This document shows, piece after piece, positions 56,130 through 64,000 of a stretch of DNA of 64,000 nt (position 1 is the stretch's first letter; the number at the start of each line of letters is the position of its first letter). The notes under the pieces are model-generated. The model worked only from the letters and a program-made list of their open reading frames with translations. It was not told the origin of the DNA and did not search any database. This stretch comes from DASQZT01 sp963728965 (GTDB lineage Bacteria > Acidobacteriota > Terriglobia > Bryobacterales > Bryobacteraceae). A program made the translations under genes and the position numbers. The stretch lies in the NCBI GenBank assembly GCA_963728965.1, contig CAVSMH010000006.1:124001-188000 (forward strand), in the 5' to 3' direction.

Positions 56130-56143
56130 AACACACCGTTTCC

Positions 56144-56776
56144 ATGAAATCATCACCGGAACTTATCGACGCGGCCGCCTGGGTCGGACGTCAGCAGGCG
56201 TTCGCCGTCATCGCCTCCAAGTGCTCCGCCGCTCAGGCCCAGTGCCTCCAGCAGGTCCGCGAGTCCCGAATCCATGATCAGTTCGGCCTCACCTGGGAAG
56301 AGTTCTGCCGCCGCCACTTCGGCATCAGCCGCTCCAGCGCCGACCGCATCATTCAGCAGTACAGTGAGTTCGGCAAAGCCTATTTCCGCCTCTCCGAGCT
56401 CGCCCGCATCTCTCCCGATGCCTTTCGCGCCATTGCCGATCATGTCGATGACGAAACCATCACCATCGATGGCGAAGAAGTTCCCCTGGTGCCCGAAAAC
56501 GCTCCGCGCATCCGCGCCCGTCTCGACACCCTCCGCTCCCAGCTCCGCGCCGAAAAGCGCCGCACCGAGCCCGCCCTCATCGAGCTCCGTATGCGCTCCG
56601 AAGCGCTCCTCGATGAAGTCCGCCGCCGCGTCAACCCTACCCTGCCGAACACCCTGCGCGATCCCCTCAAAGATCTCGCTCGCGATGCCCTCCGCCGCTG
56701 GAACGGCATCCTCCGCGATGTCGAAAAACTCGATGCCCCCTATCGCCGCCGCGACGAGGACGATCCACAATCCTGA
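56144..56776 (+). CDS. HTH-like protein of unknown function
   Basis: A 210-residue protein from ATG 56144; the open frame extends back to 55925 through non-coding-like DNA. The segment DQFGLTWEEFCRRHFGISRSSADRIIQQYSEFGKAYFRLSELARISPDAFRAI reads like a helix-turn-helix followed by helices, seen in DNA-binding proteins that use a 'SRSSADRII' recognition helix. The C-terminal half (RIRARLDTLRSQLRAEKRRTEPALIELRMRSEALLDEVRRRV) is a charged coiled coil. Two identical palindromes lie in its upstream region, so it is plausibly a self-regulating DNA-binding protein. Family not recognised. Confidence 0.6.
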   Translation: MKSSPELIDAAAWVGRQQAFAVIASKCSAAQAQCLQQVRESRIHDQFGLTWEEFCRRHFGISRSSADRIIQQYSEFGKAYFRLSELARISPDAFRAIADHVDDETITIDGEEVPLVPENAPRIRARLDTLRSQLRAEKRRTEPALIELRMRSEALLDEVRRRVNPTLPNTLRDPLKDLARDALRRWNGILRDVEKLDAPYRRRDEDDPQS

Positions 56777-56782
56777 GCCGGA

Positions 56783-58102
56783 TCACCCGCCGCCGGCCCG
56801 CGCCGTAGGTGGCGTCGATTCCTTCAACAACCCCTCGGCCAGCCGCCGCGTATCGCGAGGCGCCGTCGCCAGCGCCGCTGCCGTCAGCAGCACCCCCGCG
56901 CCGATATAGGCGACCGCCGCCACCGAAATCGCAAAGCTCAGGCTGGCCCGCTCGGCCAGGATCCCGATCGCCAGCGGTGCCGTCCCCGCACCCACCAGCC
57001 AGCCCACCATGTTCATGAATCCCACCGCCGTCCCCCGCGCTTCCGGCCGGATCACGTCGAATACGGATGCGAAAATGTTGGCGTCATACAGCCCCTTGAA
57101 AAAGCCCCACGCCGTCAGCGCCGCCATCAACACCCCCAGCGACGTCGTCTGTCCGCACAGCACCACGAACGGAGCTCCGCAGAATACTCCGATCGCCTGC
57201 ACCATCATCCGCCCGCCCGCCTTCTTCCGCCGCATCACGTCCGCCATCCACCCGCCCACCGGCGACCCCGCCATGCTCGCTAGTTGCACGAAAATCGTCG
57301 CCGTCAATCCCGACATCGCCAGGCTCAGCGAGAATTTGTCGTACAGAAACTTCGGCATCCACGACAGCAGCACCATCCCCACGAAGTTGTCGCACAGAAA
57401 CGCCGCCATCAGCAGCAGCACCGAAGGCGTCCCCCAGATCACTTTCAGAAACCCGCCAATCGGTAACTGCCGCCGCAACTCGCCGCCCGATTCCACCCCC
57501 GCATCGGCAAAGTCCGCCGCCCCGCGCTTCGGCTCCCGCAGGTAGCGGCTCAACACGATCCCCAGCAAGATGCCCGCCGACCCGAACACCACGAACGAAA
57601 GCCGCCAGCCGTAATACTGCCCGATCAGCCCCGCGAAAAATCCGCCCGCGATCGTCCCCATGTACACGCTGGTCTGATGGATGCCGATAGCCCGCGACCG
57701 CGTACCCTGCCCGTGATAGTCGCTCACCATCGACATCGATGCCGGGAAGTACATCGTCTCCCCCAAACCCTCCGCCGCGCGGAAAAACAGCAGGTGCCGG
57801 AAGTTTTGCGATACCGCCGTCAGCGAGCAGATCACGCTCCACGTCTGCAGCCCCCACAACACCGCCGACTTCCGCCGGACGCGATCCACGATGTTGCCCG
57901 CAAACGGCGCGCAGATTCCGTACACCCACGCGAACGAAGAGCCGAGCAGCCCCAGTTGCACCGCATTCAGCCCCATCTCTTTTTCGAGCAGCGGAAACAA
58001 CGAGAAGATCGCCTGCCGGTCGGCGTAGTTCAGGAAGGCGATGCTCCACAGCATCCCCACCACGTACCACCGGTAATTCGGGCTCTCCGCCGCCGGCCTC
58101 AC
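56783..58102 (-). CDS. MFS transporter (anion:cation symporter type)
   Basis: A 439-residue permease starting at GTG 58100-58102, where GTGA overlaps the upstream stop. It begins VRPAAESPNYRWYVVGMLWSIAFLNYADRQAIFSLFPLLE; the NYADRQ motif after helix 1 and the loop GNIVDRVRRKSAVL are characteristic of the ACS family that takes up hexuronates, sialic acids and other sugar acids. Twelve hydrophobic segments can be counted. As the last gene of a sialidase/aldolase/KdsB-like operon it probably imports the released sugar acid (inference). Confidence 0.88.
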   Translation of the reverse strand: MRPAAESPNYRWYVVGMLWSIAFLNYADRQAIFSLFPLLEKEMGLNAVQLGLLGSSFAWVYGICAPFAGNIVDRVRRKSAVLWGLQTWSVICSLTAVSQNFRHLLFFRAAEGLGETMYFPASMSMVSDYHGQGTRSRAIGIHQTSVYMGTIAGGFFAGLIGQYYGWRLSFVVFGSAGILLGIVLSRYLREPKRGAADFADAGVESGGELRRQLPIGGFLKVIWGTPSVLLLMAAFLCDNFVGMVLLSWMPKFLYDKFSLSLAMSGLTATIFVQLASMAGSPVGGWMADVMRRKKAGGRMMVQAIGVFCGAPFVVLCGQTTSLGVLMAALTAWGFFKGLYDANIFASVFDVIRPEARGTAVGFMNMVGWLVGAGTAPLAIGILAERASLSFAISVAAVAYIGAGVLLTAAALATAPRDTRRLAEGLLKESTPPTARAGGG

Positions 58103-59313
58103 GCGGGCTGCACCTGTTGCGCGCCCTCCAGCATGGCGGCCCGGTCCGCAAACCGGATCTCCCCGGCGATCCAGTCCCGCATCCTTCGGCCCTCCTCGCT
58201 CTCCTGCGGCGCCGAAATAAACTCCAGCTCGATCCCCAGGGCCTCTTCCAGCTCCGCCGCCAGTACCGGCCACACCACCCCGATATCTCCCGTAATCGGC
58301 AGGCTCCCGGCCAGCCGCGCGAAGCCCGACATCTCCATGCGGAACGGCATGCCGGTCAGCTTCGTCTTCGGCAAGCCCCGGTCCACCGCCTCCTGCACCC
58401 GCGCGCCCACCCGCTCTTCCATCCAGGCCGCCTCCAGGTTCGGGTCGAGATCGATGCGCACCAGCACCTTGTGCTCCAGCGAAAAAACCGTCTTGTGCCG
58501 CCATGCCGACCAGATGCCGTGGCCGGTGTACAGCTCGAACGGGCCGTCGTGAATCTCCTGCGCCAGCGCAATCGCCGATTCCACGATCACGCCCGCCGTC
58601 GCCAGCACGCCGGCAATCCGCTCGCACCGCGCGGTGATCGAAATCGCATCGCCAATCGCCAGCCCCACCGCGCCCCCGCCCACCAGTTGCGGCACCGACA
58701 CCAGCACCGGAATGTTCAGCCGCGCCCCGGCGCCGATCATGGTGCGCGCATCCGCCCCGAACCCGGCGATCTGTTCCACCGTGGACCCCGTCTTCCGCGC
58801 CAGCCCTTCCGCCTCGCGCGCCAGCGCTTCCGTCCGCGGACCCACCGGCCAGGCCAGGTTGCCGGCTGCCTTGAGAATCACGCTTCCCTCGGCCGCCATC
58901 AGCCGCTCGTACAGGTCCCATCCCTCCGTGGTCCACGCTTCCAGCGCGCGCCGCTCGGCCGCGTTCAATACCGTCGCTTCAAAGACCCCGCCGCGCGGCA
59001 GGATGCCGGGGTCGAGCCCCAACCGGCCGTCTTCCACCTTTACCCGCTTCACCCGGTCGAGCGTCCCCGCCATCTCGTGCGCCACCACGGCGGAGCTGGT
59101 GATCACCCCGTCCACTACGCCCTTGTGCATCAATTCGGCCACCAGCGTGGTGACGCCCTCGTGCAGATTCGGGCCGCTCCCGGTCACTACCACCACCTTG
59201 CCGCCGCGCTGTTTGATCCCGGCGATCCGCCGCGCCGCCTCCCGCGTGCGGGCCCGCGAAACTTCCGTCAGCCTCGCTGCCCAGGACTGAATCGCCGCCC
59301 GTCCGGGCCTCAT
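58099..59313 (-). CDS. Unknown protein in sugar-acid operon (deoxyhypusine-synthase-like motifs)
   Basis: A 404-residue cytosolic protein from ATG 59311-59313, overlapping kdsB by 4 bp. Short runs such as KVVVVTGSGPNLHEGVTTL and VDGVITSSAVVAHEMAG resemble nucleotide-binding loops in deoxyhypusine-synthase-like or Rossmann-type enzymes, and ELYTGHGIWSAWRHKTVFSLEHKVLVRIDLDPN is strongly patterned. I could not place it in a family with confidence. Located between a CMP-Kdo synthetase-like gene and a sugar-acid transporter, it may be the key novel enzyme of this operon. It ends with GTGA overlap to the MFS gene. Confidence 0.6.
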   Translation of the reverse strand: MRPGRAAIQSWAARLTEVSRARTREAARRIAGIKQRGGKVVVVTGSGPNLHEGVTTLVAELMHKGVVDGVITSSAVVAHEMAGTLDRVKRVKVEDGRLGLDPGILPRGGVFEATVLNAAERRALEAWTTEGWDLYERLMAAEGSVILKAAGNLAWPVGPRTEALAREAEGLARKTGSTVEQIAGFGADARTMIGAGARLNIPVLVSVPQLVGGGAVGLAIGDAISITARCERIAGVLATAGVIVESAIALAQEIHDGPFELYTGHGIWSAWRHKTVFSLEHKVLVRIDLDPNLEAAWMEERVGARVQEAVDRGLPKTKLTGMPFRMEMSGFARLAGSLPITGDIGVVWPVLAAELEEALGIELEFISAPQESEEGRRMRDWIAGEIRFADRAAMLEGAQQVQPA

Positions 59314-60056
59314 TCCGGCACCCGTTCCGGCGCCAGCAGCGCACGCACCTTTTCCAGGTCCTCCACCGTGTCCACCGAAATCCCCTCGCCCGCCCATTGC
59401 GTCTCCGCCACCACAATCGGGATGCCGTGTTCGAGCGCCCGCAACTGCTCCAGGCCTTCGATCTCTTCCAGCCGCGAAGGCCCGAGCGCGCCAAATCGCG
59501 CCAGCGCGTCCCGCCGGAACGCGTACAGCCCGATATGATCGTACGCGCGGAACTGCCGCGTGCGGCAGCGCGGGTACGGGATCAGCGAACGCGAAAAATA
59601 AAGCGCCATCCCCGCGCTGTCGGTCACCACCTTCACGAACCCGCGATTGTTCAAATCCTCTTCCCGGTCGATGCGCCGCATCAGCGTTGCGATGCCCGCC
59701 TTGGGCGTGCGCTCCAGCAGCTCCACCACCTCGTCCACCATCTCCGGCGCCAGCATCGGCTCATCGCCCTGGATGTTGACAATGATCTCGGCCTCGATCG
59801 CGCGCGCCGCTTCCGCCGCGCGATCCGACCCGCTGGCATGCGTGGGCGCAGTCAGTACCGCCTCGCCGCCGAAGGCCTCTACCGCCTCCACAATGCGCGC
59901 GTCGTCGGTGGCCACGATCACCCGCGAGAGGCCGCCGGCGCGGCGCGCCCGCTCGTACACATGCTGCACCATCGGCTTGCCATGAATATCGGCCAGGGCC
60001 TTGCCCGGCAATCGCGTCGAGCCGTAGCGCGCCGGAATGATGCCGATCGCCACCAT
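59310..60056 (-). CDS. kdsB: CMP-Kdo synthetase-like cytidylyltransferase KdsB
   Basis: A 248-residue protein starting MVAIGIIPARYGSTRLPGKALADIHGKPMVQHVYERA, the canonical KdsB start with the RxxSxRxPxK nucleotide loop, plus NIQGDEPMLAPE and LEEIEGLEQLRALEHGIPI. KdsB activates 3-deoxy-D-manno-octulosonate (Kdo) with CTP for lipopolysaccharide. Here it sits in an operon with sialidase- and aldolase-like genes rather than with kdsA/kdsD, so it may act on another 3-deoxy-2-keto sugar acid. The stop overlaps the next gene by 4 bp. Confidence 0.9.
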   Translation of the reverse strand: MVAIGIIPARYGSTRLPGKALADIHGKPMVQHVYERARRAGGLSRVIVATDDARIVEAVEAFGGEAVLTAPTHASGSDRAAEAARAIEAEIIVNIQGDEPMLAPEMVDEVVELLERTPKAGIATLMRRIDREEDLNNRGFVKVVTDSAGMALYFSRSLIPYPRCRTRQFRAYDHIGLYAFRRDALARFGALGPSRLEEIEGLEQLRALEHGIPIVVAETQWAGEGISVDTVEDLEKVRALLAPERVPE

Positions 60057-60059
60057 GAT

Positions 60060-61103
60060 CTATTCCCGCGTCTTCAGTTGGCGCGGATCCACTTCCACGT
60101 GCTTGATGCGGGTCCGTTTCCAGGTGTAGGTGATTTCGAGGTTGCCGCCGCGCGCCTGAATCACCGCCGGGTAGGAATACTCGCCCGGTTCGTCTTCGAG
60201 CACGTAGTGCGTTCCCCACGTCTTCCCGTCGTCGTCGGAAAACGCCAGGTTGAGTGGGCTGCGCCCGGTCGCCGTATCGTTGAACACCAGCGCCACCCGC
60301 CCGTCGGCCAGCTTCACCGCGTCGATGCCGGCATTGGGATTCGGCAGCGCCGTCCTGGTCACCGGTCCCCACGTCCGCCCGCCGTCGCTCGAGGTCGCTT
60401 CCGCAATCGCGCCAATCGCCCGCGTCGAGCGCATCAGCGCGCGCACCCGCCCGTCTTTCGTTTCCCAAACGGTGGGCTGAATCAGGCCCATGCGCACGCC
60501 GTCGAACACCAGCGGACCGTGAATGCTCCACGTCTTTCCGCCGTCCGTGCTGCGCTCCATCCAGGCGGTCCACGTCTGGTACGCCTCCACCGACGTGGGC
60601 GCCAGAATCGCGCCGTCCGACAATGTGATCGGCTTGGCGCGAATCGGCCCCAGCAAACCCGCCGGCAGGTAGGTCACATCGCTCCACGTCTTGCCATCAT
60701 CTGTAGACGTGCGGTACGCCCCGATCCAGTTCTGCTCGTCGGGCCCCAGCTTGAAAAACAGCCACACCTTCCCCGAGGCATCCCGGAACAGCACCGGATT
60801 CCAGGTGGGGACCTCCGGGTAGTGCGTCATCGCTTCGGGAGCCGACCACGCCCCGCCCTTCGGCTTGGCCGACATCCAGATCTCCACGCTGGGATCGCGC
60901 TCGTGCTTCCCGCCGAACCACGCGGCCAACAGCGTTCCATCCGCCAGTTCGACAATCGTGGACGCATGACACTGCTCGAACGGCGCCTTCTCAAAGATCA
61001 ATTCCGCGGCCTCCGCCTTCACCTTACTCCCGGCGGCCGGCGCGCATGCGGCGGATACGCACGCCAACGCCGCCACCCACCCCATCCGTGAGACGCTCCT
61101 CAT
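60060..61103 (-). CDS. Sialidase-like BNR-repeat lipoprotein
   Basis: A 347-residue protein from ATG 61101-61103, overlapping the aldolase stop as ATGA. The leader SRMGWVAALACVSAACAP contains a lipobox-like SAAC, so it is probably a lipoprotein. Four Asp-box motifs (SxDxGxxW) are visible: STDDGKTWS, STDGGKTWS, SSDGGRTWG and SDDDGKTWG. The sequence ELADGTLLAAWFGGKHERDPSVEIWMS and EYSYPAVIQ match the six-bladed propeller of exo-alpha-sialidases (GH33-like). Catalytic residues cannot be confirmed by eye; an alternative is a non-sialidase BNR hydrolase. It precedes kdsB by 3 bp. Confidence 0.85.
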   Translation of the reverse strand: MRSVSRMGWVAALACVSAACAPAAGSKVKAEAAELIFEKAPFEQCHASTIVELADGTLLAAWFGGKHERDPSVEIWMSAKPKGGAWSAPEAMTHYPEVPTWNPVLFRDASGKVWLFFKLGPDEQNWIGAYRTSTDDGKTWSDVTYLPAGLLGPIRAKPITLSDGAILAPTSVEAYQTWTAWMERSTDGGKTWSIHGPLVFDGVRMGLIQPTVWETKDGRVRALMRSTRAIGAIAEATSSDGGRTWGPVTRTALPNPNAGIDAVKLADGRVALVFNDTATGRSPLNLAFSDDDGKTWGTHYVLEDEPGEYSYPAVIQARGGNLEITYTWKRTRIKHVEVDPRQLKTRE

Positions 61104-62032
61104 GCCTGCACCCATTCCCGTTCGCCCAGCCATTCGCGGCACCAGTTCCGGAACGATTCCACCTGCCCGCACCGCCTGGGCGAAAGCGGCAGGGGCAGCG
61201 CTCCGGGCGCCATGCCGCGCGCTTCCAGGCCGATCCGCACCGCCCACGGAATCGGCAGTTGGATCACCTCCGCGATCATCCGGTCGAGATCGTCCTGCCG
61301 GCGCCGCGCCGTCGCCCCATCGCCCGCCCGTTGCGCTTTCACCAGCGACACCACCAACTCCGGCAGAAAGCAGGCAATGCCGGAAATTACGCCGTCCCAT
61401 CCCGCGGCCATGGCGTCCAGCGCCAGCGAATCGTCGCCCGCGAACAGGTCGAAGGCGCGGCGGCTCCGCGCCTCGACAAGCCGCGAAAGGTTGCCGGAGT
61501 CGCCGCTGCTGTCTTTGATTCCGGCGAACCCGGCATCCGACTCCAGCAGCCGCGCCAGGTTCTCCCGATCGAGCGCGTTGGTGAACGAGGGCAGGTGATA
61601 CAAAAGACATGGCAGCTTCACGGCCGCGCACACCACCCGCGCATATTCCACCAGGTCTTCCTGCGCGTACCGGAAGAAATACGGCATGGGCAGCAGCACC
61701 GCGCGGCATCCGGCATCGGCCGCCGTCTCCGCGAGCATCAGCGTCTGCTCCAGCGTCTGCGCGCCGATTCCCGCCAGCACGGCAAATTCGTCGCCGGCCC
61801 GCGCCGCGCCTTCGTGAATCAACTCGGCGCGCTGCTCCAGGCTGAAACTGGCGTATTCGCCGGTGGCGCCGCCGATCACGATTCCATCCACGCCCCGCGC
61901 GCCCGCGAAATCGATCAGCGCGGCGAAGGCGGCCAGGTCCGGACTCCCGTCGATGTGGATCGGCGTCGCCAGCGCGGCCAGTACCCGGCTCCGCAGGGTC
62001 TTCGAAAGCAGGGGAACGGCCGGCTTTGGCAT
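61100..62032 (-). CDS. DapA/NanA-family aldolase (N-acetylneuraminate lyase-like)
   Basis: A 310-residue class I aldolase with the (beta/alpha)8 fold. The GGATGEYASFSLEQRAEL motif binds the keto acid carboxylate; LLYHLPSFT has the catalytic Tyr, and AGIKDSSGD has the Schiff-base Lys. Members include dihydrodipicolinate synthase, N-acetylneuraminate lyase and several 2-keto-3-deoxy sugar-acid aldolases. Gene context (sialidase-like, KdsB-like, MFS) favours a sugar-acid aldolase over lysine synthesis. First gene of the minus-strand operon; 63 bp separate it from the divergent glycosidase. Confidence 0.88.
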   Translation of the reverse strand: MPKPAVPLLSKTLRSRVLAALATPIHIDGSPDLAAFAALIDFAGARGVDGIVIGGATGEYASFSLEQRAELIHEGAARAGDEFAVLAGIGAQTLEQTLMLAETAADAGCRAVLLPMPYFFRYAQEDLVEYARVVCAAVKLPCLLYHLPSFTNALDRENLARLLESDAGFAGIKDSSGDSGNLSRLVEARSRRAFDLFAGDDSLALDAMAAGWDGVISGIACFLPELVVSLVKAQRAGDGATARRRQDDLDRMIAEVIQLPIPWAVRIGLEARGMAPGALPLPLSPRRCGQVESFRNWCREWLGEREWVQA

Positions 62033-62095
62033 GCCATCGAATCTATCACGAATGAATCGTTCCGACGGCCGAAGCCTGTGCTAAGAATTGAAACT

Positions 62096-64000
62096 ATGCC
62101 TGGTTCCAGATTGGGCCGTACGCTGAGCGCAACGCTCCTCGCCGGCACGGTGGCGTGGGGGCTGGACCTCCAGAATGCCGTGGTCGTCTCGCCGGCCAAC
62201 GCCGCGATGCCGGTCGCGAAAGCATCGCAGATGCTCCGCGAGGAAATTGAAAAACGCACCCAAATCCGCCTCCCCGAAGCGCACTCGCTGCCGGCCGGCC
62301 AGCCCTTCTTTCTGGTGGGGACCAGCGCCGGGGTGGCAGCCCTGGCGCCCGATCTCACCCGCCAGCTTCCGGCCGCGCCCCAGGGGCCGGACGGCTTCCG
62401 GGTCGCCGTCCTCGGCAACGCCGTGGTGATCGCCGGCAACAGCGAGCGCGCCGCTGTGTTCGGCGCCGGCTACCTGCTTCGGCAGATGCGCATGCGCCGC
62501 GGCAAAATTCTCGAAGTCGCCGGCGACCTCGCGGTCTCCACCGCGCCCCAATATTCCGTCCGCGGCCACCAGCTCGGCTATCGCCCCAAAGTGAACGCCT
62601 ACGACGCGTTCACCGTGCCCATGTTCGAGCAGTACATTCGCGACCTCGCCATCTTCGGAACCAATGCCATCGAGCTGATCCCGCCGCGCTCCGACGATGC
62701 CGACCAGAGTCCTCACTTCCCGCTGCCGAAAATCGAGATGATGGAGCAGGTCTCGCGCATCTGCAACGAATACGGCCTCGACGTGTGGGTGTGGTATCCG
62801 GCCATGGACCGCGACTACTCGAACCCGGCCACCGTGGAGTCGGCGCTTAAGGAATGGGCCGAAGTGTTCCGCCGGCTGCCCCGTCTCGACAACGTCTTCG
62901 TGCCCGGCGGCGACCCCGGCCACACCGAGCCCAGGTACCTGCTGGCCCTTCTCGAAAAGCAGACCGAAAGCCTGCACCGCTATCATCCCAACGCGCACAT
63001 GTGGGTCTCCCCGCAAGGATTTTCCGCGGCCTGGATGGACCAGTTCTACCAACTGCTGCAGGCCGAGCCGAAATGGCTCACCGGCATCGTCTTCGGCCCG
63101 CAGGTGCGGGACAGCCTGCCGCTGCTCCGCAAGAAAGTCCCCGCGCGATATCCGATCCGCCGCTATCCCGACATCACCCACAGCATCAACTCCCAGTATT
63201 TCGTGCCCGACTGGGACCTGGCGTACATGGTCACCGAAGGCCGCGAAGTGGCCAATCCGCGCCCGCTCGACGAACGCGCCATCTTCGAAGCGTACAAGGA
63301 CTATGCCGTCGGGTTCAGCACCTACTCGGAAGGTGTCAACGACGATGTCAACAAGTTCGTCTGGAGCATTCTCGGCTGGGATCCGAACGCCGATCTGGCG
63401 CGCTCGCTCCGCGAGTTCGGGCGCTACTTCATCGGCGACGAAGCGGGCGACGATTTCGCCCTCGGCCTGTTCGCCCTCGAACGCAACTGGCGCGGACCCC
63501 TGTTGAGCAACGAGGCCGTGGATACCACCTTCCAGATCTTCCGCGACCTGGAAAAGAGTGCCACGCCGCAGATGAAACTCAACTGGCGTTTTCAGCAGGC
63601 GTTGTATCGCGCCTACTACGACGAATACGTGCGGCAGCGGCTGATTCACGAAACCGCGCTCGAACAGCAGGCGCTCGGCCTCTTGCGCGAGGCTCCCCGG
63701 GTGGGCTCCGAGCTTGCCATGGAGAACGCGAAGCGCACTCTTGACAAAGCCCTCACCGAGCCGCCTTTCGAAAACCTTCGCGGCCGCCTCATGGAGCTGA
63801 GCGAAGCGTTATACAACAGCATCCATGCGCAATTGAGCGTGGAGAAATACCGGGCCATCGCGGTGGGCCGCGGCGCCAGTTCCGATACCGCCGACGTCCC
63901 GCTCAACAATCGCTGGTGGCTCGAGGAGCGCTTCCGCGAAATCGCCGCCATGGGGAACGAGAACGACCGGCTCGCCGCCCTCGCCGGAATCGTCGCCCGC
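62096..64000 (+). CDS. GH67-like (alpha-glucuronidase-type) secreted glycosidase, cut by window edge
   Basis: An open frame of 635 codons from ATG 62096 to the right edge. The leader MPGSRLGRTLSATLLAGTVAWG is a signal peptide. Residues about 25-150 (VVVSPANAAMPVAKASQMLREEIEKRTQ, GPDGFRVAVLGNAVVIAGNSERAAVFGAGYLLRQM) are a GH67N/GH20b-type N-terminal domain. The TIM-barrel region has RGHQLGYRPKVNAYDAF, FGTNAIELIPPR and YGLDVWVWYPAMDRDY. The C-terminal part is helical. Probable removal of glucuronyl or N-acetylhexosaminyl groups outside the cytoplasm. Divergent from the sialidase operon, with which it is probably co-regulated. Confidence 0.82.
   Translation, partial: MPGSRLGRTLSATLLAGTVAWGLDLQNAVVVSPANAAMPVAKASQMLREEIEKRTQIRLPEAHSLPAGQPFFLVGTSAGVAALAPDLTRQLPAAPQGPDGFRVAVLGNAVVIAGNSERAAVFGAGYLLRQMRMRRGKILEVAGDLAVSTAPQYSVRGHQLGYRPKVNAYDAFTVPMFEQYIRDLAIFGTNAIELIPPRSDDADQSPHFPLPKIEMMEQVSRICNEYGLDVWVWYPAMDRDYSNPATVESALKEWAEVFRRLPRLDNVFVPGGDPGHTEPRYLLALLEKQTESLHRYHPNAHMWVSPQGFSAAWMDQFYQLLQAEPKWLTGIVFGPQVRDSLPLLRKKVPARYPIRRYPDITHSINSQYFVPDWDLAYMVTEGREVANPRPLDERAIFEAYKDYAVGFSTYSEGVNDDVNKFVWSILGWDPNADLARSLREFGRYFIGDEAGDDFALGLFALERNWRGPLLSNEAVDTTFQIFRDLEKSATPQMKLNWRFQQALYRAYYDEYVRQRLIHETALEQQALGLLREAPRVGSELAMENAKRTLDKALTEPPFENLRGRLMELSEALYNSIHAQLSVEKYRAIAVGRGASSDTADVPLNNRWWLEERFREIAAMGNENDRLAALAGIVAR

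Noticed and set aside
59397..61091. 564-codon plus-strand open frame
   Set aside because: Arg/His-rich shadow antisense to kdsB and the sialidase-like gene.
62081..63649. 522-codon minus-strand open frame
   Set aside because: It is antisense to the GH67-like glycosidase, which is the convincing gene there with a signal peptide and recognisable barrel motifs.

Overview
The window is GC-rich (by eye well above 60%) and almost fully coding, and it looks like chromosome from an Acidobacteriota member of the Solibacter/Bryobacter type. Evidence: large ATPase-less ABC permeases of the acidobacterial ADOP type, an Oar-like TonB-dependent receptor with an N-terminal carboxypeptidase-regulatory domain, an S9 peptidase of dipeptidyl-peptidase IV type, secreted sulfatase and sialidase-like enzymes, SpoIVB-type (S55) proteins and orphan flagellar genes. 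This assignment is inference from gene content; no rRNA or other phylogenetic marker RNA is present, and I found no tRNA or CRISPR array.

Layout. 1-4.7 kb (minus): start of an acetyl-CoA synthetase, the lactate-oxidation operon lutA-lutB-lutC, tsaD and a small histidine-kinase-like protein. 4.8-12.8 kb (plus): secreted S55 protein, secreted beta-propeller protein, the collapsed remains of an RND efflux pump, a proline-rich protein and an ADOP permease. 12.8-19.4 kb (minus): a frameshifted short-chain dehydrogenase pseudogene, then the F1 part of ATP synthase with two b-type stalk genes, in transcription order b', b, delta, alpha, gamma, beta, epsilon; subunits a and c are not here. 19.5-26.1 kb (minus): a compact Mvh-type [NiFe]-hydrogenase/HdrA operon preceded by a TusA-like gene and a chemoreceptor. 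26.3-38.0 kb (plus): S9 peptidase, Oar-like receptor, sulfatase, UroD-like protein and a BvgS-like hybrid kinase. 38.0-42.9 kb: fliS, flaG, small unknowns, an aldehyde dehydrogenase, and a 48-residue protein upstream of a wax ester synthase/DGAT. 42.9-47.4 kb (minus): a TetR-controlled operon for a LolA-like periplasmic protein, a LolCE-like permease, a LolD-like ATPase and an outer-membrane protein, with a clear operator. 47.5-49.0 kb: an IS630-family element carrying a chimeric, probably dead transposase. 49.1-54.3 kb: a small regulator-like gene under a palindromic promoter, a broken ADOP permease with its PadR regulator, and a second hybrid kinase. 54.3-56.8 kb: sparse DNA, an unknown protein and an HTH-like protein preceded by two identical palindromes. 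56.8-64 kb: a minus-strand operon (DapA/NanA-family aldolase, sialidase-like lipoprotein, CMP-Kdo synthetase-like enzyme, unknown 404-residue protein, MFS transporter), divergent from a large GH67-like glycosidase cut by the right edge.

How the parts fit. The organism appears to be an aerobic or facultative heterotroph that degrades polymers (sulfatase, sialidase-like, glycosidase and S9 peptidase) and takes up products through TonB receptors. It oxidises lactate, exchanges electrons with H2 through a cytosolic MvhADG/HdrA enzyme, and may store neutral lipid. The most interesting loci are the hydrogenase/HdrA/TusA/chemoreceptor operon, the 3-deoxy-sugar-acid-like operon at the right end, and three palindromic operator regions at 47.4, 49.5 and 56.1 kb.
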